Shown here: in pieces, positions 18,226-28,351 of the stretch
How the letters are laid out: every line of letters starts with the position of its first letter
Numbering within the stretch: the stretch's first letter is position 1
Assembly (NCBI GenBank): GCA_002384855.1
Contig: DGBP01000058.1
Coordinates: forward strand, 21,920-85,919
Direction: 5' to 3'
Origin: Nocardioidaceae bacterium UBA4001
GTDB taxonomy: Bacteria; Actinomycetota; Actinomycetes; Propionibacteriales; Nocardioidaceae
Length of the DNA: 64,000 nt
Made by a program: the position numbers and the translations under genes
The notes under the pieces: model-generated
What the model was told of the DNA's origin: nothing
Database searches by the model: none
Seen by the model: only the letters and a program-made list of their open reading frames with translations

Positions 18226-19230
18226 ATGTCGCACCCCGTGCCGGCGTTGACGCCTCACCGACCGCGCACGTCTGGAGACGCCGTGGAACCCACGGACGAC
18301 GACGCGCTCGACGCCTACTCGAGCGTGGTGACCCGGGTCGCCGAGCTGTTGACGCCCCGGGTGGCCGCTCTACGCTTTCGCACCGCCGGCCGCCGCGGCG
18401 AGGCTGCCGGCTCGGCCGTCGTGCTGAGCGACGACGGGCACCTGGTCACGAACGCGCACGTAGTGGGCCAGTCGGTCTGGGGCGAGGCGTCCTTCAGCGA
18501 TGGGAGCTCGTCACGGGTTCGGGTCGTCGGCCGGGACCCGCTGTCGGACCTCGCCGTCGTCCACGCCGTCGAGGGCGTCCCCACTGCGGCCGCGGAGCTC
18601 GGGGACGCCGACCGCCTCAAGGTCGGTTCGCTGGTCGTGGCCGTGGGGAACCCGCTCGGCCTCTCTGGCAGCGTGACCGCGGGCGTCGTGAGCGCACTCG
18701 GCCGAAGCATGCCGACGCACACCGCGGCTGCGACCCGGATCATCGAGGACGTCATCCAGACCGACGCCGCCCTGAACCCGGGATCCTCCGGCGGCGCGCT
18801 CGCCGACTCCCGCGGCCGTGTCGTCGGCATCAACACCGCGGTCGCGGGGATCGGTCTCGGCCTGGCCGTACCCGTCAACACCACCACCAGGCGGATCCTC
18901 ACCGCTCTCCTCGAGGTCGGGCGTGTACGACGTGCCTACCTCGGCCTCGTCACGTCGCCCGCTCCACTGCCCAAGGAGTGGATCGAGCGGACGGGGCGTC
19001 GCAGCGCGCTCCGCGTCGTGCAGGTGGTGACCGACTCGCCGGCGGCCGCCTCCGGCATGCACGCGGGTGACCTCCTCGTCGCGGTGGACGGCGCGTCCCT
19101 CGGCGACGCCCAGTCCCTGCAACGGTTGCTGTTCGGGGACGCCATCGGGAGGCGCATGGAGATCACCGCGCTGCGCAACGGCGCACTGGTCGACGTGGTC
19201 GCCTACCCTCGCGAGCTCACCGACCCCTGA
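18226..19230 (+). CDS. HtrA/DegP-like trypsin-fold serine protease with PDZ domain
   Basis: A 334-residue S1C protease. The triad is complete: His78 (VTNAHVVG), Asp108 (LSDLAVVH) and Ser188 (NPGSSGGAL), with residues numbered from ATG 18226. A PDZ domain follows (RRAYLGLVTS to LLVAVDGASLGDAQSLQ). Unlike most HtrA proteins, no transmembrane segment or signal peptide is present, so it would act in the cytoplasm unless the start is further upstream. HtrA proteins degrade or refold damaged proteins. A GAGGGA precedes the chosen ATG; GTG 18283 is a possible shorter start. Confidence 0.9.
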   Translation: MSHPVPALTPHRPRTSGDAVEPTDDDALDAYSSVVTRVAELLTPRVAALRFRTAGRRGEAAGSAVVLSDDGHLVTNAHVVGQSVWGEASFSDGSSSRVRVVGRDPLSDLAVVHAVEGVPTAAAELGDADRLKVGSLVVAVGNPLGLSGSVTAGVVSALGRSMPTHTAAATRIIEDVIQTDAALNPGSSGGALADSRGRVVGINTAVAGIGLGLAVPVNTTTRRILTALLEVGRVRRAYLGLVTSPAPLPKEWIERTGRRSALRVVQVVTDSPAAASGMHAGDLLVAVDGASLGDAQSLQRLLFGDAIGRRMEITALRNGALVDVVAYPRELTDP

Positions 19231-19408
19231 TCCGCCGACCCGGCGCACCCGACGACGGCGGACCTTTCAGCCCATGAACCCTGACCGTCATCCCCTCGTC
19301 GTCATCGAACGCGCGGCAGGGGCCAGGATCCCTGTCAGCACCGACGACGTCGTCGGCCGAAACCGACCCGCGAGCCGCGCCGGACGCAGGTAGCCGCGCT
19401 CCCGGGCC

Positions 19409-21334
19409 TCATCCCCGGAGGCCGCTCGCCCGCTGGATCGGTCGCCGGACCGCAGCACGCAGGGCGTCCCTCGTGCCCACGATCCGCACGTACTGCTTCG
19501 CCCGCGTCACCGCCGTGTAGACGAGCTCCTGGGTCAGCAGCGGCGAGCCCTCCGGAGGGAGGATCAGCGTCACGCGGTCGAACTGGCTGCCCTGGCTGCG
19601 GTGCACAGACATCGCATGCACGGTGTGTACGTCGGACAGTCGGCTAGGACCGAGGAGGTCCACCCTGCCGTCGCGACGGAACGCCGCGCGGGGCTCACCG
19701 TCGACGGCGACCACGACACCGGTGTCGCCGTTGAAGAGGCCGAGCTGGTAGTCGTTCGCGGTCACGAGCAGCGGACGCCCGACGTACCAGACCCCGTCCT
19801 TCGCGTAGCCCGCGATGTCGTCGGCGAGCCACGTCTCGATCTGCTGCGCCCACCAGGCGACGCCGTGGGGTCCCTCGCGGTGGCCGCAGAGCACCCGGTG
19901 CTGCTCCAGCGCCGCCAGGGCCTGCTCGGCGCGGCCCTCCCGGGCGGCGGTGACGAGCGAACGTCCCGACGCCAGCACGTCCGCGCGCAGCGACTCGCTG
20001 GGGAACCCGGGCGAGGCGGGGTCGGCGTCGACGAGCTCGATGCAGGAGTAGCCCTGGTCGAGGACCTCCTCGAGCAGCTCAGGCTGCTGGTCGCCGCGCC
20101 GGATCGCCTCCGCGAGCTCCTGGATCTCCTTCGAGAACCGGTGCACCTTCGACAGCCGCACCACTCCAGCGCGCAGCGCGGCCTCCCGGTCGCCGTCGGA
20201 GAGGCCGGCGAGGTCGTCGGGCACCGCCGAGGCCACCATGTCGGCCGAGGCGGCGTCACCGGGCACGGTCCGCCCGACGAGGTCACCGAGCACCGCCCCG
20301 GCCTCGACCGAGGACAGCTGGTCCGGGTCGCCGACGAGCACCAGCCGGCACGATGGACGCAGCGCCTCCACGAGCCGGGACATCATCGTCAACGGGATCA
20401 TCGAGGCCTCGTCCACCACGACCACGTCGTAGGGCAGCCGGTTGTCCCGGTCGTGCCAGAACCGCGTGCGGGCACCGCGCTTGCTGCCCAGCAGCCGGTG
20501 CAGCGTCCGCGCGGTGAGCACCCCGAGACGGTCGCGGTCCTGGTCGGGGAGGCGGTCACCGGCGTCACGCACCGCCTCGGTCAGCCGCGCGGCCGCCTTG
20601 CCGGTCGGAGCAGCCAGCGCGATCCGCAGGCCTCCCCCGGCGAGGTCCTGCAGGAGGGCCAGCAGCCGCGCGACCGTGGTCGTCTTGCCCGTCCCCGGGC
20701 CGCCCGCGACGATGCTGAACCGCTTGTGCGCGGCCACGACCGCCGCGAGCCGCTGGAGGTCCGGTGCCGGCGAGGGGGACGGTGACGGGGCCCGGGAGCC
20801 GGTGACGAACAACCGGTCGAGCGCCGCGTGCAGGTGGTCCGGGTCCACGACGTCCGCAGCGACGCGCATGGCGCGGTCGACGTAGTCCGCTACCACCCGC
20901 TCCTGACGCCAGTAACGGTCGAGGTACAGCAGCCCGCCGACGTACCTCAGCGGCCTGTCCGCCCGGCCCTCCGGCCCCACGGCGACGAGGGGACTGTCCG
21001 ACAGGGCCGCCTCCCACGCGGCGACGGACGGCCACGGAAGTGACTGCACGTCATCGTTCGAGAGCCCGTCCACCGCGGTCGCGCCCGCGACCGTCGCCAG
21101 CGGCAGGCACACCGATCCCTGCCGCACGGCACGCACCGCCAACGCGCACGCGAGGGCCACCTCCTCCGACGCCTCGCCGGCCAGGGCACCGAGGCGACGG
21201 GCGACGTGCACGTCGGCATAGCCGAGGACGCCGGCCCGGTTGAACTCGCCCAGCAGCCCGGTAGCACGGCGCACCGGCTCGACGCGCTCGGGTCCGGCTC
21301 CGGGCTCGACACCCGGCCCGGCTGCGGGCCGCAC
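19409..21334 (-). CDS. recD: Exodeoxyribonuclease V subunit alpha (RecD helicase)
   Basis: About 641 residues. RecD is the 5'-3' helicase of RecBCD, which processes double-strand ends for recombination. Visible motifs are Walker A in VAGGPGTGKTTTVARLL, Walker B VVVDEASMIP, VLVGDPDQLSSVEAG, and motifs V/VI in MSVHRSQGSQFD and VYTAVTRAKQYVRIVG. The open frame runs far upstream through recB in another frame and cannot be used to set the start. GTG 21334, 9 bases after the recB stop, is the most reasonable one, but its spacing from GGAGG is long and a later GTG is possible. It is the last gene of the operon. Confidence 0.9.
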   Translation of the reverse strand: MRPAAGPGVEPGAGPERVEPVRRATGLLGEFNRAGVLGYADVHVARRLGALAGEASEEVALACALAVRAVRQGSVCLPLATVAGATAVDGLSNDDVQSLPWPSVAAWEAALSDSPLVAVGPEGRADRPLRYVGGLLYLDRYWRQERVVADYVDRAMRVAADVVDPDHLHAALDRLFVTGSRAPSPSPSPAPDLQRLAAVVAAHKRFSIVAGGPGTGKTTTVARLLALLQDLAGGGLRIALAAPTGKAAARLTEAVRDAGDRLPDQDRDRLGVLTARTLHRLLGSKRGARTRFWHDRDNRLPYDVVVVDEASMIPLTMMSRLVEALRPSCRLVLVGDPDQLSSVEAGAVLGDLVGRTVPGDAASADMVASAVPDDLAGLSDGDREAALRAGVVRLSKVHRFSKEIQELAEAIRRGDQQPELLEEVLDQGYSCIELVDADPASPGFPSESLRADVLASGRSLVTAAREGRAEQALAALEQHRVLCGHREGPHGVAWWAQQIETWLADDIAGYAKDGVWYVGRPLLVTANDYQLGLFNGDTGVVVAVDGEPRAAFRRDGRVDLLGPSRLSDVHTVHAMSVHRSQGSQFDRVTLILPPEGSPLLTQELVYTAVTRAKQYVRIVGTRDALRAAVRRPIQRASGLRG

Positions 21335-21342
21335 CGCGGCGC

Positions 21343-24300
21343 TCAGGACGCACCTCCGTGCAGCAGGTCGGACAGGTCGGTCACCAGAGCATTCGGCGGC
21401 GACCACGAGAAGACCCCGTGAGGCACACCGTCGACGACCGGCGTCGCGGCACCGCACATGCCGCGCAGGAAGAGGTACAGCACACCACCCAGGTGCACCG
21501 ACGGGTCGTAGCCGGGCTGCCGCCAGCGGAGGTACCGGTGCAGCGCGACGGAGTACAGCAGTGCCTGCAACGGGTAGTGCGCGTGCCGCATCGCCGTCGC
21601 CACCTCCGACGGACCGTAGTCGTCGGCGGTCAGCACCTCGCCGGCACCGAGCCGGTTGGTCTTGTAGTCGACCACGAGGTACCTCGACGCGCCGTCCTCC
21701 CCGGGAACCCGCAGCACCGCGTCGATGCTGCCCGTGAGGAATCCGCGCAGCCGTCGCTCGTTCAGCAGCGGCACGTCGAGGTCCTCGGCGTACCCCGCCA
21801 GCGGTTCGTCGGGCCGCAGGTGCCGCCGCAGCAGCCCCGCGATCTCCCGCACCGGCACCGTCCCCACCGGGGTGTCCCCACCGGCGAGGGGCAGCTCGAA
21901 CTCGAGCTCGTCCAGGCGGTCGCGTCGGGAGAGGTCCGCGAGACGGCGCCCCGACGCCAGCGGGCCGAGCGAGGTCTCCAGCGCAGGCACCAGTGAGGTG
22001 GCCAGCTCCGGCGCCGGCACTCCCACGAACCGCTCCGCTCCCTCGGCCTCCGCGGCCTCCTCGAGCTCGGCGGTCAGGTCGTCCGCGGCGAAGTCGACCC
22101 TCTCCAGCACCGCATGCACCAGGGTGCCGAAGGCCGCCCCCGACGGGAGGTCGCTCATCGGGGAGACCAGCGCGCCGCCCGCCCCGGGCCCCGCCCCCGG
22201 CTGCGGCAACCCAGCGCCGGACGCCCCCGACCCCGCCTCCGCCGGCGGCGGCTCGTCCGTGGTGCCGGGGCCCTCCGGCTCGCTGATCGCGTGCACCGCA
22301 CCGGACGCCTCGTGCAGACCGGCGGTGATCCCGGTGTACGACGACCGCCCCCACGCGCGGTCCAGGGCCCGGTCGAACGACCGCACGGCCAGGTCCGCGG
22401 AGCTCGGAGGCTGCGACGGGAGGCACTGCTCCGACACCGACCCGGTCGTCTCGACCGCGACCAGGCCACCGGACGAGGCAGCCAACGCATCCAGCCGCGA
22501 CCTGGCCTCGTCGTCGCCCGGAAGGCCGACGTTGTCGGGGACGAACCCCTCCGGCGAGCGCTCCCCGAACAGCAGCCGGTGCAGTGGGGAAGCAGGGGTG
22601 TTCGAGCTCGGCACCCAGTGGGCCACCACCTGGCAGCGCGCGCGGGTGAGGGCGACGTAGGCCAGCCGGAGCGCCTCCCCCGCCTCCTCGCGCAGGTGCA
22701 CGGCCTTGCGCTCGGCGTAGCCCGGACCGTCCGGGCCGCCGACGTCGAGGACCCGCCGACCGTCGGGCCGGTGCAGCCGCATCGGGTTGGGGTCACGAGG
22801 CACCCAGCGGTCCCAGAGGAACGGTGCGTAGACCACCGGGAACTCCAGGCCCTTGCTGCGCCAGATGGTCATCACCTGCACCGCCTTGGCGTCGGAGTCG
22901 AGGCGCCGGCTGCGCTCCTCGTCGACGTCGCCGACAGCCTCGGCCATCCGGTGCTGGAGCCACTGCACGAGCGAGGAGACGCCGGAGTACCCCTCGGTCG
23001 CCGCCTCGTGCAGCGCCTGCCCGATGTGACGAAGGTCGGTGAGGTCGCGCTCGCCGTCGACGCGCGACAGCACCCGGCGCGGCAGCCCGGTCGCGGTGAC
23101 CGCCTCGACCAGCGCGGCGACGCCGTGGCCGGTGAGCGTCTCCGCCCAGGAGCGCAGCCGTGCCCCGAGTGCCTCCTGCGCGGACTTGTCCGCGCCGGCC
23201 AGCTCGGCAGCGGACCACCCGACGAAGTCGGTCAGCGCGGCGCTGCGCACCAACCCGCTGCGGTTGGGCTGCTCGAGCGCGCTGAGCAAGGTCAGCCACT
23301 GGTCGGCGGCGTCGGAGAGGAACACCGAGGTGGTCGCGGTGAGCACCACCGGTACGTCCAGGGCGGCGAGGGCGTCGCGCACCGAGGCACCGTCGTCGTT
23401 GCGGCGGACCAGCACCGCCACGTCGGCGGCCTCGAGGGGGCGGCGGTCGCCGTTCCGCTCGACGATCTGCGCCTCCGAGGACAGCAGCGCGACGATGTCG
23501 GCGGCGACGTCCTGGGCGACGTACGGCCGGGCCTGTCCGACGGTGACCTTGCCCTTCATCGACGCTCCGAAGACCGACCGCGGGGTACGTCGGAGGCGCA
23601 CCGGTGCCGCCGACGGGGCGTCGACCAGCGACGGGTCGGAGTGGGCAGCCTCCACCGGCCGGACCACGATGTCCTCCTCGCCCAGGGCGGTGTCGCCCAG
23701 GAGGTGCCCCAGCCCCTCGACGAGCGGGCGGTCGCTGCGCCAGTTGCGGCCGAGCGTCGCCTCGGACCCGGCTGCGTCCTTGGCGAGGAGGTAGGTCACC
23801 ACGTCGGCCCCGCGGAAGGCGTAGATCGCCTGCTTCGGGTCGCCGATCAGCACCAGCGTGCGGTGGCCGTGGAAGGCCCGCTCGAGGATCTCCCACTGCA
23901 CCGGGTCGGTGTCCTGGAACTCGTCGACGAGCACGATCCGGTAGCGGCTGCGGATCCGCTCGCACGCGTCCTCCCCCGTCTCGGGGTGGCACAGCGCGTC
24001 GCGCAGGTAGACCAGGAGGTCGTCGTAGTCCATCACCCGCATCCGACGCTTGCGGCGCTGCACCTCACGGCGGGCGCGGTCGGCGAGGTCGTGTCGCACG
24101 AACGGCCCCGACCCGGGGTCGGCGTCCGCCGGCTCGAGCTGCGCCGCGGGGTCGCCGACGGCCGCCCGGGCCAGTGCGGCCGCCGCGTCGAACGCGAAGG
24201 AGCCGGCCGCGGGGCTGTCGTCGCGGCCGTAGTCGGCGAGGTACAGGTCGGTCGCGACGTCCGCGACGAGGTCGTTGGTCTGGTCGGCGAAGGTGACGTC

Positions 24301-24735
24301 GGCGTCGAGGTCGGCCGCGATCCCCAAACCCGCCAGCATCTGGTGGCAGAACCCGTGCGTGGTGGCGATGGTGGCTGCGTCGAAGTCGGCGACCCCTCGG
24401 GCGAGCCGCTGCCGACGCAGAAGGGCGACGTCGTCGGGACCGTCCACGAGCCACCGCACCAGGTCGTCCTTCGACTTCCGCGCCGACGCGACGTCCTCCA
24501 GGGCGGTGGTGACCTCGGTGAGCCGCTGCCGGACCCGTTCGCGCAGCTCCGCGGTGGCGGCGCGGCCGAACGTCACGAGCATCAGCTCGTCGATCCGGGC
24601 GACACCCTCGGCGAGGTACCTGACGGCGAGGCCGGCGATGGTGTGGGTCTTGCCCGTCCCTGCGCTGGCCTCGAGCGCGGTGGTGCCCTGCGGCAGGTCG
24701 GGACCGCAGAGGTCGAACACGGCCGGGGTGGTCAT
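21343..24735 (-). CDS. recB: Exodeoxyribonuclease V subunit beta (RecB helicase-nuclease)
   Basis: 1130 residues, typical for RecB. The N-terminal UvrD-type helicase has Walker A in EASAGTGKTHTIAGLAV, Walker B in RIVLVDEFQDTDPVQWEIL and LVLIGDPKQAIYAFRGADV. The RecB nuclease domain at the C-terminus has GSIDAVLRV and YLVVDYKTNRL, which carry the metal-binding Asp and the Lys. ATG 24735 overlaps the recC stop by four bases (ATGA), so the two are translationally coupled. RecB supplies the 3'-5' helicase and the only nuclease site of the complex. Confidence 0.95.
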   Translation of the reverse strand: MTTPAVFDLCGPDLPQGTTALEASAGTGKTHTIAGLAVRYLAEGVARIDELMLVTFGRAATAELRERVRQRLTEVTTALEDVASARKSKDDLVRWLVDGPDDVALLRRQRLARGVADFDAATIATTHGFCHQMLAGLGIAADLDADVTFADQTNDLVADVATDLYLADYGRDDSPAAGSFAFDAAAALARAAVGDPAAQLEPADADPGSGPFVRHDLADRARREVQRRKRRMRVMDYDDLLVYLRDALCHPETGEDACERIRSRYRIVLVDEFQDTDPVQWEILERAFHGHRTLVLIGDPKQAIYAFRGADVVTYLLAKDAAGSEATLGRNWRSDRPLVEGLGHLLGDTALGEEDIVVRPVEAAHSDPSLVDAPSAAPVRLRRTPRSVFGASMKGKVTVGQARPYVAQDVAADIVALLSSEAQIVERNGDRRPLEAADVAVLVRRNDDGASVRDALAALDVPVVLTATTSVFLSDAADQWLTLLSALEQPNRSGLVRSAALTDFVGWSAAELAGADKSAQEALGARLRSWAETLTGHGVAALVEAVTATGLPRRVLSRVDGERDLTDLRHIGQALHEAATEGYSGVSSLVQWLQHRMAEAVGDVDEERSRRLDSDAKAVQVMTIWRSKGLEFPVVYAPFLWDRWVPRDPNPMRLHRPDGRRVLDVGGPDGPGYAERKAVHLREEAGEALRLAYVALTRARCQVVAHWVPSSNTPASPLHRLLFGERSPEGFVPDNVGLPGDDEARSRLDALAASSGGLVAVETTGSVSEQCLPSQPPSSADLAVRSFDRALDRAWGRSSYTGITAGLHEASGAVHAISEPEGPGTTDEPPPAEAGSGASGAGLPQPGAGPGAGGALVSPMSDLPSGAAFGTLVHAVLERVDFAADDLTAELEEAAEAEGAERFVGVPAPELATSLVPALETSLGPLASGRRLADLSRRDRLDELEFELPLAGGDTPVGTVPVREIAGLLRRHLRPDEPLAGYAEDLDVPLLNERRLRGFLTGSIDAVLRVPGEDGASRYLVVDYKTNRLGAGEVLTADDYGPSEVATAMRHAHYPLQALLYSVALHRYLRWRQPGYDPSVHLGGVLYLFLRGMCGAATPVVDGVPHGVFSWSPPNALVTDLSDLLHGGAS

Positions 24736-27700
24736 GAGCTGGTCTCCTCCACCTCGAGCAGGGGCGTCCAGATGGCCCGGGCCAGCTGCCCGAACAGGTC
24801 CGGCTCGTCGTCGTACCCCAGCCCCTCGACCGGACGTCCGGCGCGGAGGTCTGACATCTCCTTCAGGCCGCAGCGGCGGTGGTCGCCGTCGTCGAACTCG
24901 CCCCACGCGCCGTTGTTGCCCTGCGACCTCCACTTCTTCCCGGCGAAGCCGGCGGCGGTCTCGGGGTTGACGCCGTCGCGCCGCTTCTCGGCGTAGGCAC
25001 ACGCCGTCCTCGGAGGCACGGGGAGGGGCCGCGTGAGCCCGAGGTGGTACACCCCGACCAGCCGGTCGAGTGTCTCCAGGGCCGCCTGCGGCGAGACCTT
25101 GCCCGGCGCGACGAAGGCGCCGACCACCGGTTCCTTGTCCGAGATCCCCCGGCCCACGGTGGCCGAGCGCCAGCCCCCGTCGGGGTGCCCTGCGACCAGG
25201 GAGAGGAGCTGCACCCAGGCGCGGATCCGGTGCTTGGGCGAGAGCTTGGAGTACTCGATGCGCAGCAGGCAGTCGCCGTGCACCCGTGGCACCGACCCCT
25301 CGATCCGGGCGCCGGAGGGCAGGTCGAGCGACACGTCGTAGGTCTCGGCCGGGACGTTGCGCAGGTTCAGGGTCTTCACCAGCAGGCTCTCGACGTCGTC
25401 GACCACGGGCTCGAGGACGGCCGCTCCCAGGCGGCCGGGTGGCAGCTCGCCGCGGAGCCGCTCCACGTGCTCGGCGTCGGCGCGGGAGTGGCCCGCGAGT
25501 CCCGCCCGCAGGGCACGGTCGCCGACCTGCCAGAGCTCGAGGTTGTCCGGTGCGACCGGGACGGCGTCGGACGGCTCGTCCTGCTGGTCGGCGGTGCGTA
25601 CGTCGAGCCGCTCGCGCAGGAACCCGCGGACCGGGTGCTCGAGGAACCGGGCCAGCGCGTCGAGCGACACCGGCTCGCGTGGCCCGGCCGACCCGGCCGG
25701 CCCGACCGCCGGGAGCGGGTCGGCCAGGAACGGCTGACGCTGCCCCTGGCCGTCCCGCAGCGTGAGGCTGCCCTCGTAGGAGGCCACGTCGAAGCTGAAC
25801 GGCCCACCCCGCCGCAGCTGCTCGGGAAGTCCACCCCTCACGAAGTTGCGGGCGTCGAACGGCTGCAGCGGGTGACGCCTCAGCACGTGGTCGCGCACGC
25901 ATGCCGCTCCGTCCGAGGCCACCACGGCGGTCCGCTCCAGCACGTCGAGCAGCTCCCCCAGTGGCACCGCCGGCGGACGCTCGGCACCGGTGCGCTCGTC
26001 GGCGCCGGTATAGAGCACCACGAGGCGCTCTCGGGCAGCGAGGATCGCGTCCAGGAACAGCTGGCGGTCCTCCGAACGCCGGTCGCGCTCCCCGACACGC
26101 GGGTCGCGGGCGAGGACGTCGTCGCCGTCGACCCGGGTGCTGCGCGGGAAGACCCCGTCGTCGAGCCCGAGCAGGCACACCACCCGGTGCGGCACCGAGC
26201 GCATCGGCACCATCGTGCAGATCGTCAGGTGGCCGGTGCGGAAGTTCGCCCGGGTGGGCCGACCCGCGAGCCGGTCGCCGAGCAGGGCGCGCACGTCGGA
26301 GAGCCTCAGCGCAGCCGGTGCCCCCGCGGCGGCGGCCACCGCCCCGGCCAGCGTCGCCTTGGCCTGGCTGACCTGCCACGCGTCGCGCGGGGACACGTCC
26401 GTGAAGGCGTCCACCGCGTCGGACAGGGCCGCGATCCAGTCGTCGATCGGCTGCTCGGTGCCGAGCATGCCGATGACCGCGTCGAGCCGGTCCACCAGCT
26501 CGGCCAGGCGCCCGGCGAGGTCGACCTCGGTGGAGTCGACGTCGTCGAGAGGCAGCGCGGTGCCGACCGAGCGCAGGCCGTCCTCGTCCATCGCGACCCC
26601 GAGCAGGATCCGGTCGAGGCCGTGGCGCCAGGTGTTCTGGGCGACGCCGGCGAGGCCGTACGGCGCCCGCGACTCGCCGTCGAGCCCCCACCTGACCCCC
26701 GAGCGGCGCACCCAGTCCCCGACTCGCTCCAGGTCGTCCTCGTCGAGACCGAACCTCCGGCGCACGGGCTGCATCGCGACGAGGTCGAGCACCTCCGAGG
26801 CCGTCAGCCGTGAGTCGGCGAGATCCAGCAGGCGCGCCACCACGGCGAGGACGGGGTTGGTCTGACGCAGCGACCGGTCGGCCAGCCGGAAGGTCAGCCG
26901 ATGGCCGGGGTGCGGCTCCCCCTCGCGCCTGTCGTCCTCCGCCTCGACCGACTCGACCCCGAAGGCCGCGCTGATCAAGGGGGCGTACGCCTCCACGTCG
27001 GGGCACATCACGATGACGTCCCTCAGCTCCAGCGTCGGGTCGTCCGCGAGGAGCCCGAGCAGCACCTCGCGGAGCACCTCGACCTGCCGGTGCCGCCCGT
27101 GGCAGGTGTGGACCTGGATGCTCGTGTCGTCCGCGCCGAGCCGGTGCGTCTCGGCGGGCGAACGGCTCTCGGGCGACCGGCTCTCGGCGGAACGCACGGC
27201 CGGGGCACGGTCCGCGTGGAGGTCCCGCTGCAGGGCGCCGAGCAGCGTCTCCGGGACGGCCGGCGCCTCGAGGTGCTCGTCGGCCGCCGGCGTCAGGGTG
27301 CTCCCGAGCCGGAGCTGCATCTCGCGAGCGTCGCGGCCCAGCGAACGGACAAGGGGGTGTCGCGGCGTCGCGGCCGTCGGGTCGTCGCGGCGCCGGCTCC
27401 TGCGGGGACGTGCGTCGTCCTGGAGGTGCTGCCACAGGCCGGAGGACGGGTGCGGCAGCCACAGGTGCACCTCACGCCCTTCCGCGAGCGCGTCGAGGAC
27501 GGTGAGCTGCTGGGTGGTGAGCCGGGTCGGTCCGAAGACCGAGAACCTCTCCGGCAGGTCGACCACGCCCGGGTCCTCCCGCAGCGCACGGCACCCCGGC
27601 TCGAGACGCTCGGCCGTGCTCTCGCTGCCCAGGTGCGCTCGCAGCCTCCGCCACAGCTCCGCCTGCCAGGCCAGATCGGGCGCGAGCGGGCCGTCGTACC

Positions 27701-28250
27701 CGTCGGTGTCCTTGCCCTGCAGCCAGTCCAGCAGCATCGCGGGCCGCTCGGCGGCGTAGGTGGAGTACAGCCCGGCGAGCTTCTGCGCCACCGCCATCCG
27801 CCGTCCACGGCCGCTGCCGTCGGCACCGGAACCGCCCCCGGCCGCACCGGCCCCACCGGACACCACGCCCAGGTGGCGGCCCAGGGTCCGGCACCAGTCC
27901 TCACCGGCGACGGCGTCGACCACCTCCAGCAAGGGCCACACGAGGCGGTGGGTGGTCCACGGGTCCTCGTCGGGGTCGACCCGGCAGGCGGCGGCGAGCG
28001 CGTCACGGACGAGGCGACCGGGCGAGGGGAAGACCACGTTCGCGCAGATCCCGTCGGCCCCGGCGCCGTCGGTGACGGGGACGGCCCCCAGCGTCGTGGA
28101 CAGGGATTGCGCGATCCACCGCTCGACACCCCTCGAGGGCACCGCGACCACGTCGGGGGTGAACGGGTCGGCCGGCACGTCGGCGAGCACCTCGGCCAGG
28201 CGGCGGACGAGCACGTCGGACCGCTCCGCGCGGTGGATCGTCAACGACAC
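24732..28250 (-). CDS. recC: Exodeoxyribonuclease V subunit gamma (RecC)
   Basis: About 1172 residues. RecC is the inactive-helicase scaffold that recognises the recombination hotspot and feeds the 3' strand to the RecB nuclease. It opens with VSLTIHRAERSDVLV, like the RecC pattern L.....R.E.L...L, followed by VVAVPSRGVERWIAQSL; VIVMCPDVEAYAPLI and VCLLGLDDGVFPR are further RecC landmarks. GTG 28250 has GGGGG at a good distance; a GTG 21 bases upstream is the alternative. The order recC-recB-recD matches other actinobacteria that keep RecBCD. The 100 bases upstream to the gluconokinase ORF hold its promoter. Confidence 0.94.
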   Translation of the reverse strand: MSLTIHRAERSDVLVRRLAEVLADVPADPFTPDVVAVPSRGVERWIAQSLSTTLGAVPVTDGAGADGICANVVFPSPGRLVRDALAAACRVDPDEDPWTTHRLVWPLLEVVDAVAGEDWCRTLGRHLGVVSGGAGAAGGGSGADGSGRGRRMAVAQKLAGLYSTYAAERPAMLLDWLQGKDTDGYDGPLAPDLAWQAELWRRLRAHLGSESTAERLEPGCRALREDPGVVDLPERFSVFGPTRLTTQQLTVLDALAEGREVHLWLPHPSSGLWQHLQDDARPRRSRRRDDPTAATPRHPLVRSLGRDAREMQLRLGSTLTPAADEHLEAPAVPETLLGALQRDLHADRAPAVRSAESRSPESRSPAETHRLGADDTSIQVHTCHGRHRQVEVLREVLLGLLADDPTLELRDVIVMCPDVEAYAPLISAAFGVESVEAEDDRREGEPHPGHRLTFRLADRSLRQTNPVLAVVARLLDLADSRLTASEVLDLVAMQPVRRRFGLDEDDLERVGDWVRRSGVRWGLDGESRAPYGLAGVAQNTWRHGLDRILLGVAMDEDGLRSVGTALPLDDVDSTEVDLAGRLAELVDRLDAVIGMLGTEQPIDDWIAALSDAVDAFTDVSPRDAWQVSQAKATLAGAVAAAAGAPAALRLSDVRALLGDRLAGRPTRANFRTGHLTICTMVPMRSVPHRVVCLLGLDDGVFPRSTRVDGDDVLARDPRVGERDRRSEDRQLFLDAILAARERLVVLYTGADERTGAERPPAVPLGELLDVLERTAVVASDGAACVRDHVLRRHPLQPFDARNFVRGGLPEQLRRGGPFSFDVASYEGSLTLRDGQGQRQPFLADPLPAVGPAGSAGPREPVSLDALARFLEHPVRGFLRERLDVRTADQQDEPSDAVPVAPDNLELWQVGDRALRAGLAGHSRADAEHVERLRGELPPGRLGAAVLEPVVDDVESLLVKTLNLRNVPAETYDVSLDLPSGARIEGSVPRVHGDCLLRIEYSKLSPKHRIRAWVQLLSLVAGHPDGGWRSATVGRGISDKEPVVGAFVAPGKVSPQAALETLDRLVGVYHLGLTRPLPVPPRTACAYAEKRRDGVNPETAAGFAGKKWRSQGNNGAWGEFDDGDHRRCGLKEMSDLRAGRPVEGLGYDDEPDLFGQLARAIWTPLLEVEETSS

Positions 28251-28351
28251 CTGGACCCCCTGTCCCGCCACCTGGGTCGGCGGCGGTCCCGACCCTAACG
28301 CGACCCACCGACAGTCCGACGCCCGTCCGACCCGCCGACGCCGACCTCGGC

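Noticed and set aside
19274..19393. A 39-residue plus-strand ORF (MNPDRHPLVVIERAAG...) between the protease and recD
   Set aside because: No ribosome site, no family, and a size that occurs by chance; kept out of the annotation.
21343..27462. A 2039-codon open frame on the minus strand spanning recB and most of recC
   Set aside because: Only its second part from 24735 is RecB. The upstream part is recC read in the wrong frame, recognisable by its Arg/Gly/Ala-only composition.
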